Shown here: positions 19,401-30,250 of the stretch, piece after piece
Layout: every line of letters begins with the position of its first letter
Position numbering within the stretch: the stretch's first letter is position 1
Source: Chaetoderma sp. LZ-2023a
Taxonomy: Eukaryota > Mollusca > Caudofoveata > Chaetodermatida > Chaetodermatidae
Assembly: GCA_034401795.1 (NCBI GenBank)
Contig: CM067369.1
Location: 135,087,865-135,151,864, forward strand
DNA length: 64,000 nucleotides
Direction of reading: 5' to 3'
Notes under the pieces: generated by a model
What the model saw: the letters and a program-made list of their open reading frames with translations, nothing else
Database searches by the model: none
What the model was told of the DNA's origin: nothing
Translations under genes and position numbers: made by a program

Positions 19401-19827
19401 GCGCCCACCTGGTTATGACGTCACGCCAATATTTTGAAGATAATCAAGACGGGTTTTCCGTGAATAACTCAGCCATTTCTTAACCGATTTTGAAATGGTT
19501 TACAGATTTAAAATGCTCGTTGAATTCTGGTCTTGACGGCAACCGGCAATCAATAAAGATTACAGGGTACCATCTCGGTACACTGAAAGCGCCATCCTAT
19601 CTTGGTCGTAACTTACGTGCTCCATCAAAAATAGCATCTAATCGCGTGCATGCGCATCATGTGCTTTAAGGAACTTAGTCGTTTTCACAACATGATGTCT
19701 CTCATAGGCCCATATACACTTATGGCTCTACCCAGGGGGCGTGGTCAGGGAATGAATCCAGGACGGGCGGTGCGTACCCAGCTTAGCTGGTATGGCCGGT
19801 ACCTGACTGGTCGATCCGAACTACACC
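16416..19827 (-). mobile_element. 3.4 kb LTR-like element with heat-shock promoter, copy 2
   Basis: Colinear with 7996-11599 in the same orientation, with many substitutions and several indels (about 190 bp shorter overall). Shared anchors are the ends, the CTAACGAAGAAA region, the GGTCCTAAGAC block and the promoter. None of the short ORFs is preserved between copies, which argues that any transcript is non-coding. The flanks differ from those of copy 1, so the two are separate insertions, although a pair of LTRs around 11600-16415 cannot be fully excluded. Confidence 0.7.
19280..19395 (-). promoter_or_regulatory. Heat-shock-type promoter of 3.4 kb element copy 2
   Basis: Four perfect alternating blocks, TTCtaGAAcaTTCtaGAA, lie at 19378-19395. 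CCAAT boxes follow near 19318 and 19341, a CRE-like TGATGTCA near 19295, and TATAAAAG on the minus strand at 19280-19287. A perfect TGACGTCA lies just outside at about 19417. The layout is the same as in copy 1 although the surroundings have diverged. Confidence 0.75.
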
Positions 19828-20777
19828 ACCACCCCTCCAAGTTTGACATCCGCAGCAAACGATCGCGCATGACGGATCGACGCACGGACGTATGCTAGGC
19901 AGGAATTATAGACTTCCTGGGTAGGCGCATGGCCGGAGAGGAGTAGTGACGCAATAGACGCGTATTCAAGAGACAGCACATAGAGGTGCTAAGAGGAGGG
20001 GAAGGCATACTTTTAGTTTTCAATTTTTGACCTGGAATTATTTTTCCAGGCCTTTTCTTTTTTTGTTTTGTTTTATTAATATTACGGTGCATGCTGTAAC
20101 TTTATTTAGTAAATGATTCTAAACAATAGTTCGCATGGGTGTTCTCTCCGAGTGCAAATAATCATTATCTCCGCAGAGAACACCCAAGCTCCAACGTACC
20201 ACAATTTAAGTTTTTAAATATATAATATAGTAAAATAATATATATAAGTAGGCATATATGAACCATGTAACATACACTTATGGGGTATTTAGTGAATCAC
20301 TCCGATTTACTTGCGCACCCCGGGTAAATAAAGGGGTACGCAACACGTATCTCTTATTATTTATTAAAAATATATTTGCTCTCGCTGGCCATATATCTGT
20401 CCTGACACCTAAGACAGGAAGAAAAATAATAAGAAAAATAGTATATAATAATAATAACTTAAAAGTTAGTTGATCAGGCAGCCCCAGCGTAGCTGAGACT
20501 GCATGACGGGATTATGACATTATTGCACTGTGGGATGTTGTATTCTTTACGTCGCACACAACGTTCTTACAATATTGAAGTCTGCAGTGCTCATTTCATG
20601 TGGGACACAGCCGGGCACTGAAGTGTGTGGCTGTGTCGGATAACCGTAGTCATCCTAGGGATGGGATTCAATTCATCTAACATATATAATAAGAAGAAAA
20701 GTGCTTCAAGATATAAAGTAATAATTACTACATTTCCAGGAATCGCACCATTGATGTTTCTGCTGTGTCACAAATGA
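19828..20777. other. Spacer with small hairpins
   Basis: No gene seen. Two clean hairpins stand out: CCTGGAA/TTCCAGG at 20031-20051, and an 11 bp perfect stem GGGTGTTCTCT/AGAGAACACCC at 20137-20147 and 20175-20185. The remainder is AT-rich. Confidence 0.5.
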
Positions 20778-22010
20778 TCACACCTCTGCTGCAAAATTTC
20801 CCCATTGAGTCTGTGTCCCGTGACTGAAGGTGGTTGGTTGTGGTGGATGCACTATCATTGCTGAGATGCGTTCACTATTACTGGCACTGTCGGAAATATC
20901 TGAAGTGATGGTGGCGGAAATATGCGCGTCCATTATGTCTCGCACAGTTACTGCCGGTTCTAATATATCCGTCCATAAGGCAGCGGTGGTACTAGTGGTT
21001 GCTAATGTCCTTGATGCTGTAGTGGTGGTAGTCGTCGTGATGGCTCCTGTAGCTGTCGTGATGATGGCGGTGAGCTGTACCGTAGGCTGAGGCCGTGATG
21101 CGGGAGTGGATACAGCAGAAGACGACATCTTCCGAAACTTTTAACAGACGATTTGCAGTGACGTTAGTCACGGGCTGAATGTCCTGTGTGTGGACGATTC
21201 GTCTCTTTCCCATGTATGGACGTTCCGGCGTAGTTCCCTTTCTCATAGCTGGAGGCGGATGCTGGATAACATTGGTCAGAATTATACTAATCGCCGCAGG
21301 CTGCGATGGTCCTGGTCCACCGTCTATGGCCAGTTCTGGTGGCGATGGTGACTCTGGGTAACTGGGAATGTCTATTTCCGCAGGTGTCGTAATCACTACT
21401 GAAATTGGCTGACTGGCTAACACTGTCTTAGACACTACAGTCGCGGATGTAGTGACCGTAGCCGGATGGCTAATAACTGATGCGGGTGCTGCCAGACTGG
21501 ATTCTGCGGTAGACTTTCGCTTTTTACTCCGCTTCAGGACCAGTGTAGATGAAGTAACTGGTACAGGCATAACACTTCCTGACGCGGCTGCAGGCAGGAT
21601 TTCACGTCTGGCTGCTGGTACATTGCTTATGGTAGCCACGTGAAGACAATGACTAACGGGATATCTAGGAGTAGTGTTCTTCGTGCGGGCCATTTTCTCG
21701 GTTGGAAGAACTTTGAACGGGAACCGAGATTCGAAATGGGTGGCTAAAACGGCACGATCCTCATTCTCTTCCCCAGGAGTTAGTGTTACTTCTAACACAC
21801 GGTGATGATATCTAAGTGCATGGGTTATCCCGTAGCGAGTAGCAGTGTAGAGATATCGAAGTGCATGGATTACCCCGTAGCGAGTAGCGGTGTAGAGATA
21901 CTGGCACATCACACAAATGGCTGACTGGAAGAGATGATCCTTATTAACATGAAGGGTGCGGTCGGATTTTCTGGTAAAAGTTCTGGTACAGGGCTCTCCG
22001 CTAGGTAATA
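20778..22010 (-). pseudogene. Gag-like region with C2H2 fingers and a Ser/Thr/Pro-rich tail
   Basis: On the minus strand the reading frame from about 22010 shows a partial finger (PCTRTFTRKSDRTLHVNKDH, one Cys of the pair missing) and then ICVMC with a C-x2-C-x12-H-x4-H pattern. The second finger is broken by an in-frame 45 bp tandem duplication at about 21812-21901 (15 residues starting YLYTATRYG repeated). After MARTKNTTPRYP near 21692 comes a long Ala/Pro/Ser/Thr-rich stretch, which changes frame near 21120 and continues to a stop at 20778. Position downstream of a retroelement-like promoter and the composition suggest gag of a second Ty3/Gypsy copy, but no capsid motif is visible. It could be an unrelated zinc-finger pseudogene. 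Confidence 0.4.
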
Positions 22011-24424
22011 ACGAGCTGCACGGGAACCGTTTTTGGAACTGGTACCAGTTCTTCTTCAGACGAATCTGATAATGCTAAATCTTCTAGGAGTGACTTCTTG
22101 TTCCCGCATGGTAGTTGGCTGCGGGAACCTTATTCAAAACCTAATGCCCTATCTCTTCATTGTGTTTAAACTTTCCAGGCCAAGTATAATAATGAAAGAA
22201 TAACAAAACAGCAGAATGTGGTTTGCGACACGAAAGAAGCCTAATGCTATCTGTTCTTCTCTGGTGTCGAGTTTTGACGGGAAGACAAAGTTTCAGAGCA
22301 CGCTTCCTACTTTTATACTATTTGGTGACGTCACATGCGGCGGATGACCACACCTAAAGTTTTAACAGGTGATTCGGTCATTCTTATGTACAAGTTTCCT
22401 CTTTTTCCGACCTAGATGTCTAGGGATTAATTCTTCCTGTATAAAGGGAGTACTTTTAATTATAGGAAGAATGGCTCCTTAACTTTGTCTTAATTTCGCG
22501 CGTTTAACAGTCTTTGATCAACATAGAAACGTGGTACTACTTTTTCTTTGCGGTGCCTCACCTTTTAATTAGCGTGAGGCGGTTCTCAAGATTGGATGCT
22601 TATAAACTTGCCTGATTTAATTTTGGGCTGGAGCGCTCGATAGGGTGTGTGGGAGCCAGGCGATGTCAGCGGTAATTACCCGAACTCACCCTCGCCACTC
22701 CTCCATCACGCAGTGGTAGTCGCGTCTTCGGGCGGCTCTTGTGTTTAAAGCGTTTGATCCAATTTACTGGAAATAGCAGTAAATGTCACGTGGCTCTAAA
22801 AAGCACGTGTTTTGATTCGAAACTTAGCCAAAATGCTGTTGCTGAGGTGCAGATGTGAGAGATAGAAATATATATGTTACATCAAGATCTTTATAATGTC
22901 CCTATTTTGCACGAGTTCTTTAACATGCGTCTTGGTATGTGTCTGTAATAGGTAGTTCTCAGCACGTGTTGATTATAGACTGGAACGCAAGAAAGAGAAT
23001 TTTTGAAATTCTCTCTGTAATTATACTGTCGGATTTTTGATGCCGCTTTACCGGCCCATGCGCTAATGATTTGTAGCACGGTAGAGCAGTTGTGTTCTTA
23101 ATCAAAAATTTAACAGTAAAGTTGTAAGTAATTTGATGTGTGGTTTAAACAGATCTATTCAGGTGGTAGATCAACATTACTGATCCCGTCAAGATAGCTG
23201 TGCTTTCCGAGCGAGAGGGCTGGCCAAGCATTCTCCTCAATGGGTAGAACTAGCTCCGTCCCGGCCTAGACAAGACACATTAATACCATTTAATAACGGT
23301 TAAATTACAGTATAACTCGAAAAGTGTGTGCCACAGTTATTACAATTTACAATGTCGTCGTTCGGAGATTGTGAATAGTCAACCTGACGGTTTGTGTTTC
23401 TGACATGTTGGTGATTTGAATCTGATATGCATGATTGGTTAACTGTGGATGATACTTGCGCTGTGGTGAAGGTGACGTGTTTATGGCCGTCAGGTGCGGG
23501 AGTGGGGAGGGAGAGGTGGCGTGAATGTCAACTTTATCGAACCCTGAGGGTATTTCACTCTGTAATGGCCAAGCCCGTGGGCGGGACAGAGTTACTTTAG
23601 AGCACATATGACCTGTCAGATGCTGTCGTAACTTTGATCAATCCATTGTCGAATTCAACTTTTCGGTAGCAAAATCCTACTCATGACTGACGACAATGCG
23701 GGCATCTTGCTCTCTTAATAATATCGACTGTTATTACGTGTAGATGAAGTATGTAGATTTAGGCTGTTTCCTTACAACGTCGGGGGAAAGGGAGGGGGGG
23801 GGTGAGAAGAACGTTGGACAAACGTTCCTCCCATGACGCGTACTGTAGATGGCTGTAGTGCATTCCTTATATCCATATGAGCAGTTCTCCCGTAACTGGA
23901 TAAGAAGGTGTGTGCGGGAGATTTGTCGGCTGTTGTATGTTGATGATAATGCTGTTGTCGGGATGTCCGGGCTGCTTTATGATGCTAAAGTTATAAGCGA
24001 AGAGGGTGCATTCCAGTTTTCCACGCTGGTGAATGCCAAGTCTGTTGTTATTTGTGGGAGGTGTGGTCTGCGGGCGATATTATTTCTCCCGCAAATTATG
24101 CGGGAGGAATTTGTTGCGTGAATTTTTATGTCTCTACCGGGAATTAATTAATACCGGTAGGTGCTGCTAAATGATGTTGTTGCTGATGTTGAATGTCTCT
24201 GTTATGCTGAGTATAACTGAGTAAGTGTGTGATGTACGCGCAATGACGAATTGACGTATCCAGTCTTGAAGGCAGGTGTATTCTGTAGGTGGTGACGTTC
24301 TGTCTGTTGTGTGATGTCCTGACTGCTCACGGAGGAGTATGGTAGGCCAATTGGAGGGGGTGGCCTTTGGACAGGGGGATGGGATCATCTCCCATTACAC
24401 GACGGTTGGTGCCTTATCATAGTT
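22011..24424 (-). repeat. Candidate LTR/UTR between Gypsy pol and gag-like region
   Basis: No ORF of note. On the minus strand a TATAAAAG lies at 22310-22317 with a perfect TGACGTCA at 22325-22332, resembling the CRE-TATA core of the 3.6 kb elements but without an HSE. It lies just after the integrase stop and just before the gag-like region, where an LTR shared by two tandem Gypsy copies would be. I could not define its ends, a primer-binding site or a polypurine tract. Confidence 0.3.
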
Positions 24425-26257
24425 TTAAGACACCGGGAAAATTCGAGCCGAGAGTCTGCTGAACAGGCTGCTTCCCTGCCCACCATGGGGGGTAATGTTG
24501 GTTGGCGCGGTGCGGGATGCCACCTCCTCTGTTGCAGCAGTCTCCCTCATATCTGAAGATTGACGGTCAACAGATGACGAGTGGAGTGTGAAATGGACTG
24601 GGCCGGAGATGTCCGAACTTTGTGTATGGATAAGGGACGCCAGTTGGATTTGGGGTGGTGGTGTGGCGAGGGATATGGGTGCCGCTTGGGTGGGAATTCG
24701 TTTGGCGCTTTGGGGGCGTGGTCGGGTATACCTCGTTGTACGGTTTTGCGGTTCTAGACACACTGAGGCTTCATCCAGCCTCTTCACTTCCATGTTATTT
24801 ACCACATGTTCCACCCCACAGGAAGCATGGCTTAGGTCAGCCTGAACTTCCGCTTGTGGTAACTCTATGATGGGAGGCATAGCATGAAGTGGGTGGGAAT
24901 GGGAAGAGATCGGAGGAACAACTTTTTCATCTGGTCCCTTGGACAAAACAAAGACGAAATTCTTCAGATACGACTTCCCAGATCGAGTAGACCCACGCTG
25001 AGGAGGGCGAGTACGTATCTCGTCATTGTCGTCAGTGTTAGCTACTTGTTCACCCACATTCTGGCTTGGTAGAACTGGGGCTGAACTGGCACCACGGTGC
25101 TCTGCGCTAACCATGGGAATACTAATTTCCATAGAAATATCTGTCTGGATACCGGTGTCACGAGAAACGCCCAGTCCGAGCTCTGGTGCTGGGTCGTCAC
25201 TGACACAAGGTTTAAGTCGATCGAAGTGGATGACTGAGGTCAGGCCATCCAAAGCACGGATACGGTAGGTCACGTCCGACGTCTTACCTACTACCACATA
25301 GGGGCCTTTCCACTGGTAACTCAGTTTACTTGGCACGTTTGCAGACCGTCGTGAATCGTGTACCCAAACCATTCTTCCTGCTTCATACGGATCTCCATGC
25401 ACTCTCCGGTCATGCCATGTCTTTTGCCGCTGGTGTGCAGTGGATAAGGTTTCTCTCACTAACTCATGCGCTTGTTCTATCCTTTGCCGCAGGAGTTCGA
25501 CATAGAGAGATGGTGAATTTTTCTCTCCTGGTAGTCGAGGGATGGCCAGATCCAGGGGTAAGGCTAATTCATGGCCTAACATTAACCGACCAGGGGTGTA
25601 GCCTGTGCTGGAATGTACTGAAGTGCGGTAAGCCATGAGTACATACGGAAGCCGTAGGTCCCAATCTCTACAATCAAGGCGTGTTTCCTTAGTAAGCATC
25701 TCTGCGAGAGTTCTGTTGAATCTCTCTCCCATCCCGTCACTCCAGGGGTGGTATGGAGTCGTCCTTGTTTTGACAATATGGAACAATTTGTAGAGCTCTG
25801 ATATGAGCCGGCTCTCAAAATTACTTCCTTGATCGGAGTGCAACTCATAAGGCATACCAAAGTGGCAGAACACATTGCTGGCCAAGACCTCGACTATGGT
25901 GGATGCCGCTTGGTCCAGCAAAGCAAATGCTTCTATCCACTTCATAAAATAATCTTGTAATACGAGGATGTATTTATTTCCATCATTCGTCGTATTCAAG
26001 GGTCCGAGCACGTCGATAGCCACTCGCTCCCACAGTGCACCAACAATCTTAATTTGCGAAGGTGTGATATGGTGTTGGTCAACAGCGCATCTTTGGCATG
26101 GGATACATTTGGCACCCCATGCCTTGACACTATCGCGAATCCCGATCCAGTGGAATCTCAATTTGATATGGGCAACAGTCCTTTCCACGGCCAGATGCCC
26201 GGCGTTATCATGTAGTTGTTTTAATATAATTTCACGATAACTTTCCGGGACTACCAA
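24425..26257 (-). CDS. Ty3/Gypsy integrase, 610 codons open
   Basis: Inserts retroelement cDNA into chromosomes. It has a zinc-binding HHCC domain (H16, H21, C51, C54), a catalytic core with D82 in IDVLGPL, D142 in HSDQGSNF and E178 in GERFNR (35 residues between the last two), then a GPY/F-like module (KWKGPYVVVG, near 310) and a long Pro/Ser/Thr-rich C-terminal extension of over 200 residues with no chromodomain that I recognise. In the intact element this would be the C-terminal part of a pol polyprotein, so its Met is not a real start. It is the only open part of this pol; protease, RT and RNase H upstream are all interrupted. Confidence 0.88.
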   Translation of the reverse strand: MVVPESYREIILKQLHDNAGHLAVERTVAHIKLRFHWIGIRDSVKAWGAKCIPCQRCAVDQHHITPSQIKIVGALWERVAIDVLGPLNTTNDGNKYILVLQDYFMKWIEAFALLDQAASTIVEVLASNVFCHFGMPYELHSDQGSNFESRLISELYKLFHIVKTRTTPYHPWSDGMGERFNRTLAEMLTKETRLDCRDWDLRLPYVLMAYRTSVHSSTGYTPGRLMLGHELALPLDLAIPRLPGEKNSPSLYVELLRQRIEQAHELVRETLSTAHQRQKTWHDRRVHGDPYEAGRMVWVHDSRRSANVPSKLSYQWKGPYVVVGKTSDVTYRIRALDGLTSVIHFDRLKPCVSDDPAPELGLGVSRDTGIQTDISMEISIPMVSAEHRGASSAPVLPSQNVGEQVANTDDNDEIRTRPPQRGSTRSGKSYLKNFVFVLSKGPDEKVVPPISSHSHPLHAMPPIIELPQAEVQADLSHASCGVEHVVNNMEVKRLDEASVCLEPQNRTTRYTRPRPQSAKRIPTQAAPISLATPPPQIQLASLIHTQSSDISGPVHFTLHSSSVDRQSSDMRETAATEEVASRTAPTNITPHGGQGSSLFSRLSARIFPVS

Positions 26258-26286
26258 ACGGTTATTAATATATAGAACATTGTTTA

Positions 26287-26833
26287 TTAATTGACATTCT
26301 TCGAACCATTGGTAATCATATTTAGCCGAGGTGTTACCAATTCCTTAGGAGGCCGTACACCCTCCTGAATCCACACGTATATATTTCGTGTCTGCACGTC
26401 TGTTGTTTGGTGGTGTGCGATTTTCTCCAGATTCCACTCTGCGCACCTCAATTCGGGGAATTCCAGAGATGGCTGTGTTGACTGTGTCATGGTGGCGGCC
26501 TCTTCGTGTTCATCTTCCACGCCGATTCTGCTGAGGGCGTCGGCATTCCCATGCAATTTGCCGGGACAGTGAACAACGCTAAAGTTATAGGCCTGCAGGG
26601 ATTCCTACCATCTCGCTACCTGGCCCTCCTGAGTAGTGAGGCATGGTCTGTACGGAGTGTAAAAGGCCGCCCGTACAGAAAGTGTTTATAATACTTGACG
26701 AAATGGACTGCCGCCAATAGTTCTTGCTTGGTGGTTGCGTATCTTCTCTCCGTTTTATCAGAGTATGCAAACCATAACCCAATACCTGCTCTGTTCCATC
26801 TTTCGTGACCTGAGATAGAACCGCGCTGATAGC
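26287..26833 (-). pseudogene. Ty3/Gypsy RNase H region, broken
   Basis: The RNase H start LDTDASA is followed directly by a TAG stop near 26830. Family signatures continue in other frames, including ERRYATTKQEL-like and RTDHASL-like sequence, and the region ends with HGNADALSRI in the frame ending at 26287. Several frameshifts separate these pieces. Confidence 0.75.
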
Positions 26834-28121
26834 CTAAGCTGATGCGTCAGTGTCTAAGATGAAATCGAGCTTTGAATTAGGGTGAGCAAGAATCAGGGCG
26901 GTCGTCAAGTGTTCCTTCAGCGCCCTGAAGGAGCCTTCATACTCACTCGTCCACGCAAATGGTCGATCTTTCTCGGTGATCCTGTAGATGGGTGAAGCAA
27001 TCTCGCTGAAATGTCGGATGTAACGGCGATAGTACTGGCATAGACCAAGAAAACTCCGTGTCTCCATAGCTGTAGAGGGCTGTGGCCACTCTGCTACTGC
27101 CTTAGTTTTTGATGGCTGAGTAGCCACTCCACCACCGGATATAATGTGTCCCAGAAACTCAACGTTCAGTCTAAAGAAATGACATTTCTTTGGTTTGAGT
27201 TTCAAATTGGCCGTGTGGAATCTTGAGAGCACGGTGTCCAAATTTATTAAGGTTTGCTCAAACGTGGGTCCGAAGACTATTACGTCATCGATGTAACAGA
27301 GACAGATTTCCCATTTCAGGGTGGTTAGTACCTGCTCAATGAGTCGTTCAAAAGTTCCCGGGAGCATTGCACAACCCGTAGGGCATCTTGCGGAATTGGA
27401 AAAAGCCATCCCTACAAACGAATGCGGTCTTTTCCATGTCAGCTTCATCCATGGCTACTTGCCAGTAACCACGAGCTAAGTCAAGGGTACACAACCACTT
27501 GGCTCCAGACAAGGAATCCAAGGCCTGATCTATCCGAGGTAATGGATAAGCGTCCTTGATGCTAAGATCATTAAGGCGGCGGTAGTCAATACAAAACCAC
27601 AAGGTTCCATCCTTTTTTCCTGCTAGTACTATTGGGCTAGCCCATGGAGATGCTGAAGGTTCAATGATACCAGTCCGCAACATGTCGTTCACTTGTTGGT
27701 GTGCTTCCACTTCCTTATGAATGGGAAGACGTCGTATCGGTTGTCGTACGTGGCGATTATTGCCTGTGTTGATGGAGTGTCATACGAGATGAGTTTCTCC
27801 GAGATCCATGTCTCCGGAGCAAAAACTATCGCGATATTTATGTAGTAGTTTCCGAATTTCTCGTTTCTGTGATTGAAGTAATCCAACTGTCGCACGTAGA
27901 TACAAATCATGTAAATGTTCGGGTAAATCATCAGTCATCTGCGGTGGTGTGTCAGCAGGTGTAGGTAATTCCAATGAGATTATGTCCACTAAATGGCCGC
28001 AGCGTACTCCGGGTTCCAGAGTGATGGGATCTGCGGTACCACTAGACACTCTAAAAGGTACATTTTCCTTATTATTAGTGTCTACTATTATTCTGGGACT
28101 TGCGCATTGTGAGGCGATCAT
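26834..28121 (-). pseudogene. Ty3/Gypsy reverse transcriptase, broken
   Basis: Copies element RNA into DNA in intact elements. Visible: GIIEPSASPWASPIVLAGKK, CIDYRRLNDLS, LDLARGYWQV, MPYGLCNAPG, the catalytic YIDD (near 27284-27295), then KPKKCHFF and VEFLGHIIS. Two lesions are clear: an in-frame TGA near 27780 after GETHLV, and a one-base shift near 27360 after NAPG. The rest of the domain is well preserved, so the loss is fairly recent. Confidence 0.88.
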
Positions 28122-28369
28122 ATAATCAGGATCGGGTTCCAGAATGGCGATGTGTGTGTTGCTTCCTAACTGTGGTGCGGTGGCCCATCAGATTTGTTCC
28201 TGTCCTGGCTCAACTGTAGCAGTACTTGATAATATAACTGTGCACGTGTCGTATAATGATGCTGTCGGTCCAAGAGGGATTCGTCGGCCGTGTATGTCAA
28301 GTTCCTGTTGTCTGCAATATTATGATGGCTTCGCTGGCACTGAGGAAATCAGAGCCGAGTAGGGCATCG

Positions 28370-28620
28370 TTATGAATAGAGGCGATGACAACTCGCTGTA
28401 TGAATTGCATCTCCTCTATTTGGATAACTAAATTGACTACACCGGCTACGAGCACATCAGCTCCCTTAGCCGTCTGTAGGTAAATGTGTGTAAGCTTAAG
28501 GGGAGGCTTTTATGAGGTGGGATGCTCTCATACAAGCGCTTGTTAAATACTGTGATAGAAGCGCCGGTGTCGACGGTGGCACTGGTGGAAACGCCACTAA
28601 CAGACAGGCACTATTGTATA
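28370..28620 (-). pseudogene. Ty3/Gypsy aspartic protease remnant
   Basis: ATVDTGASITVF, the retroviral-type aspartic protease active site (DTGAS near 28556-28572), is followed after a frameshift near 28500 by a VAGVVNLVIQIEEMQ-like strand and ALLGSDFL (usual IIGxDFL). Stops follow near 28300. Confidence 0.7.
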
Positions 28621-28859
28621 TTACTTTGCAGTGTACCTGTGGAAGAGTTTCCAATGATGCCGTCTGCGACAATGGCGTCGGAGCGGCATCACTCTTTATG
28701 TACCCTGACTGTTTCCGTATGGCTTCTTGTAATGTTGTGAATGGCTGGGTGAGGAAAGGGCCAGTTCGCCGTCGCCGCTGGTGTGAAGGCTGCGGTGAAG
28801 GCGGAGCTGGGTGTAGCAATGGTGATGGTGTTGTTGCCGTCTCTGAGTAGGCTGTATTG

Positions 28860-28960
28860 GTGTAGATGGCGGCGCGTACGGGATGACGGATATGCTCCAC
28901 CTGTGCAAGCCATTTCTTGAAATGCTTCATGGGATGTTTTGGTGAAGCACAGAAGAAACA
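28860..28960 (-). pseudogene. Possible degenerate zinc knuckle at the gag-pol border
   Basis: RHHCFFCASPKHPMKHFKKW resembles a CCHC knuckle with the last Cys lost (C-x2-C-x4-H then Phe). It lies where gag should end. Upstream gag is absent and the sequence runs into a microsatellite at 29100, so the element looks truncated at its 5' side. Confidence 0.35.
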
Positions 28961-29099
28961 GTGATGCCGCCAGGGACGTGTGTCTCTCTTGAGTCGCTAC
29001 TGCCTGTGGATGCGGGAGATGATGTTGGATGAGGTGGTGTTCTGCATACCACCAAAGGACACCGCATAGTATCAGAAACGCATAATTTGGTTGATTGGG

Positions 29100-29200
<101 letters not shown>

Positions 29201-29887
29201 TGTCTGTGTAAGGTGGGGGGGGGGCTAACAGTAACACGAATATCATGATGCATCCCAAATTACAAATACATAAACAACAGTTATACAATGTAGGTACATA
29301 TCAAAACGTTAAAATCACAATTATTCTTAGTGATTACAAGTTTATATAAGGCGACGCGGAAGCTAAACAATAAGTTAATAATACAACTATGCGCCTCTTC
29401 CCAGAGAAGTATGGAAAATTGACCATCGACGTCGACTTTTTTCCCGCTGAAACCGTCAACTAACCTCCACAAAGTCTGCATTCACACGCCAGAATCTCCT
29501 TGTAAGAATGGACAAGTGACGTATTCGTGCCTGAAATGGATAAAATGAATTGAATCTATTTGGCGAAGATACAAATTTAAATCATATAATATACGGATAA
29601 ATATATATGTTTCTACTTAATATAATCAAATATACATAGTTCATCATAACCCAGTGTTAATTCTACCGATATAGTAGCGTATCGCATCGCATCGCACTGG
29701 CCATATTAGCAATTACGATATTTATAGAAGGACTACAAAAACCAATGTTAGCCGCCATCAAAAGATATGGTAATGCGTGCCTGTTCTCTCCACATGCGCA
29801 TACATTCTCTTCTCCGCAGTTACCAAAACTTGGCATGTTTTGCTTCTTGCTTTGTTGTAACTCTGTCCGATTTAATATATACGCTCT
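29201..29887. other. Unassigned spacer
   Basis: No gene or clear repeat seen apart from a (ATCGC) stutter near 29680. Confidence 0.45.
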
Positions 29888-30116
29888 TAACTCTTTAACC
29901 ATTTAATGGCTAAATTTGGACAAGAAATTAAAACTATGTGCTGATTTAATGTCAATTTGTAGGCAAAGATAAGGCTATTTTTGAAAATCTATCACTGGAA
30001 TGACTGGCTCGGTTACGGAGCCTGTCATTCCAGCGAAAAATGTTCAAAAATAGTTTTCTTTTGGCCTGCAACTGGACATTCCTCGAGTCGACTTTCGCCA
30101 TGAACGGGTTAAATCT
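29888..30116. repeat. Family C foldback element, copy 2, with TTAA ends
   Basis: The core (29951-30080) matches 3048-3180. Here wider ends can be seen: TTAACTCTTTAACCATTTAA at the left and GCCATGAACGGGTTAA at the right. TTAA outside C-rich termini is typical of piggyBac-related MITEs, which duplicate TTAA on insertion. Confidence 0.7.
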
Positions 30117-30161
30117 TAAAACTTGGAATCTCAATTTCAAGGGAGGTATATACAAGAAACC

Positions 30162-30250
30162 GGTGAAATATTTGAAACTAAATTAACTGGTACCTGTTGT
30201 GGTCAGAGGCGCCAATAGCACCCAGTTATATTAGTTTCAAAATATTCGAC
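30162..30250. repeat. Family A foldback element, copy 5
   Basis: Arms GAAATATTTGAAACTAAATT and TATTAGTTTCAAAATATTCG around a GC-richer loop. Confidence 0.8.

Noticed and set aside
7996-19827. Reading the two 3.5 kb copies as the LTR pair of one retroelement spanning 11600-16415
   Set aside because: The left copy is inserted inside the arm of another element whose arm continues beyond it, the interior carries an opposite-strand gene relic, and no polypurine tract or primer site was seen. Kept only as a remote alternative.
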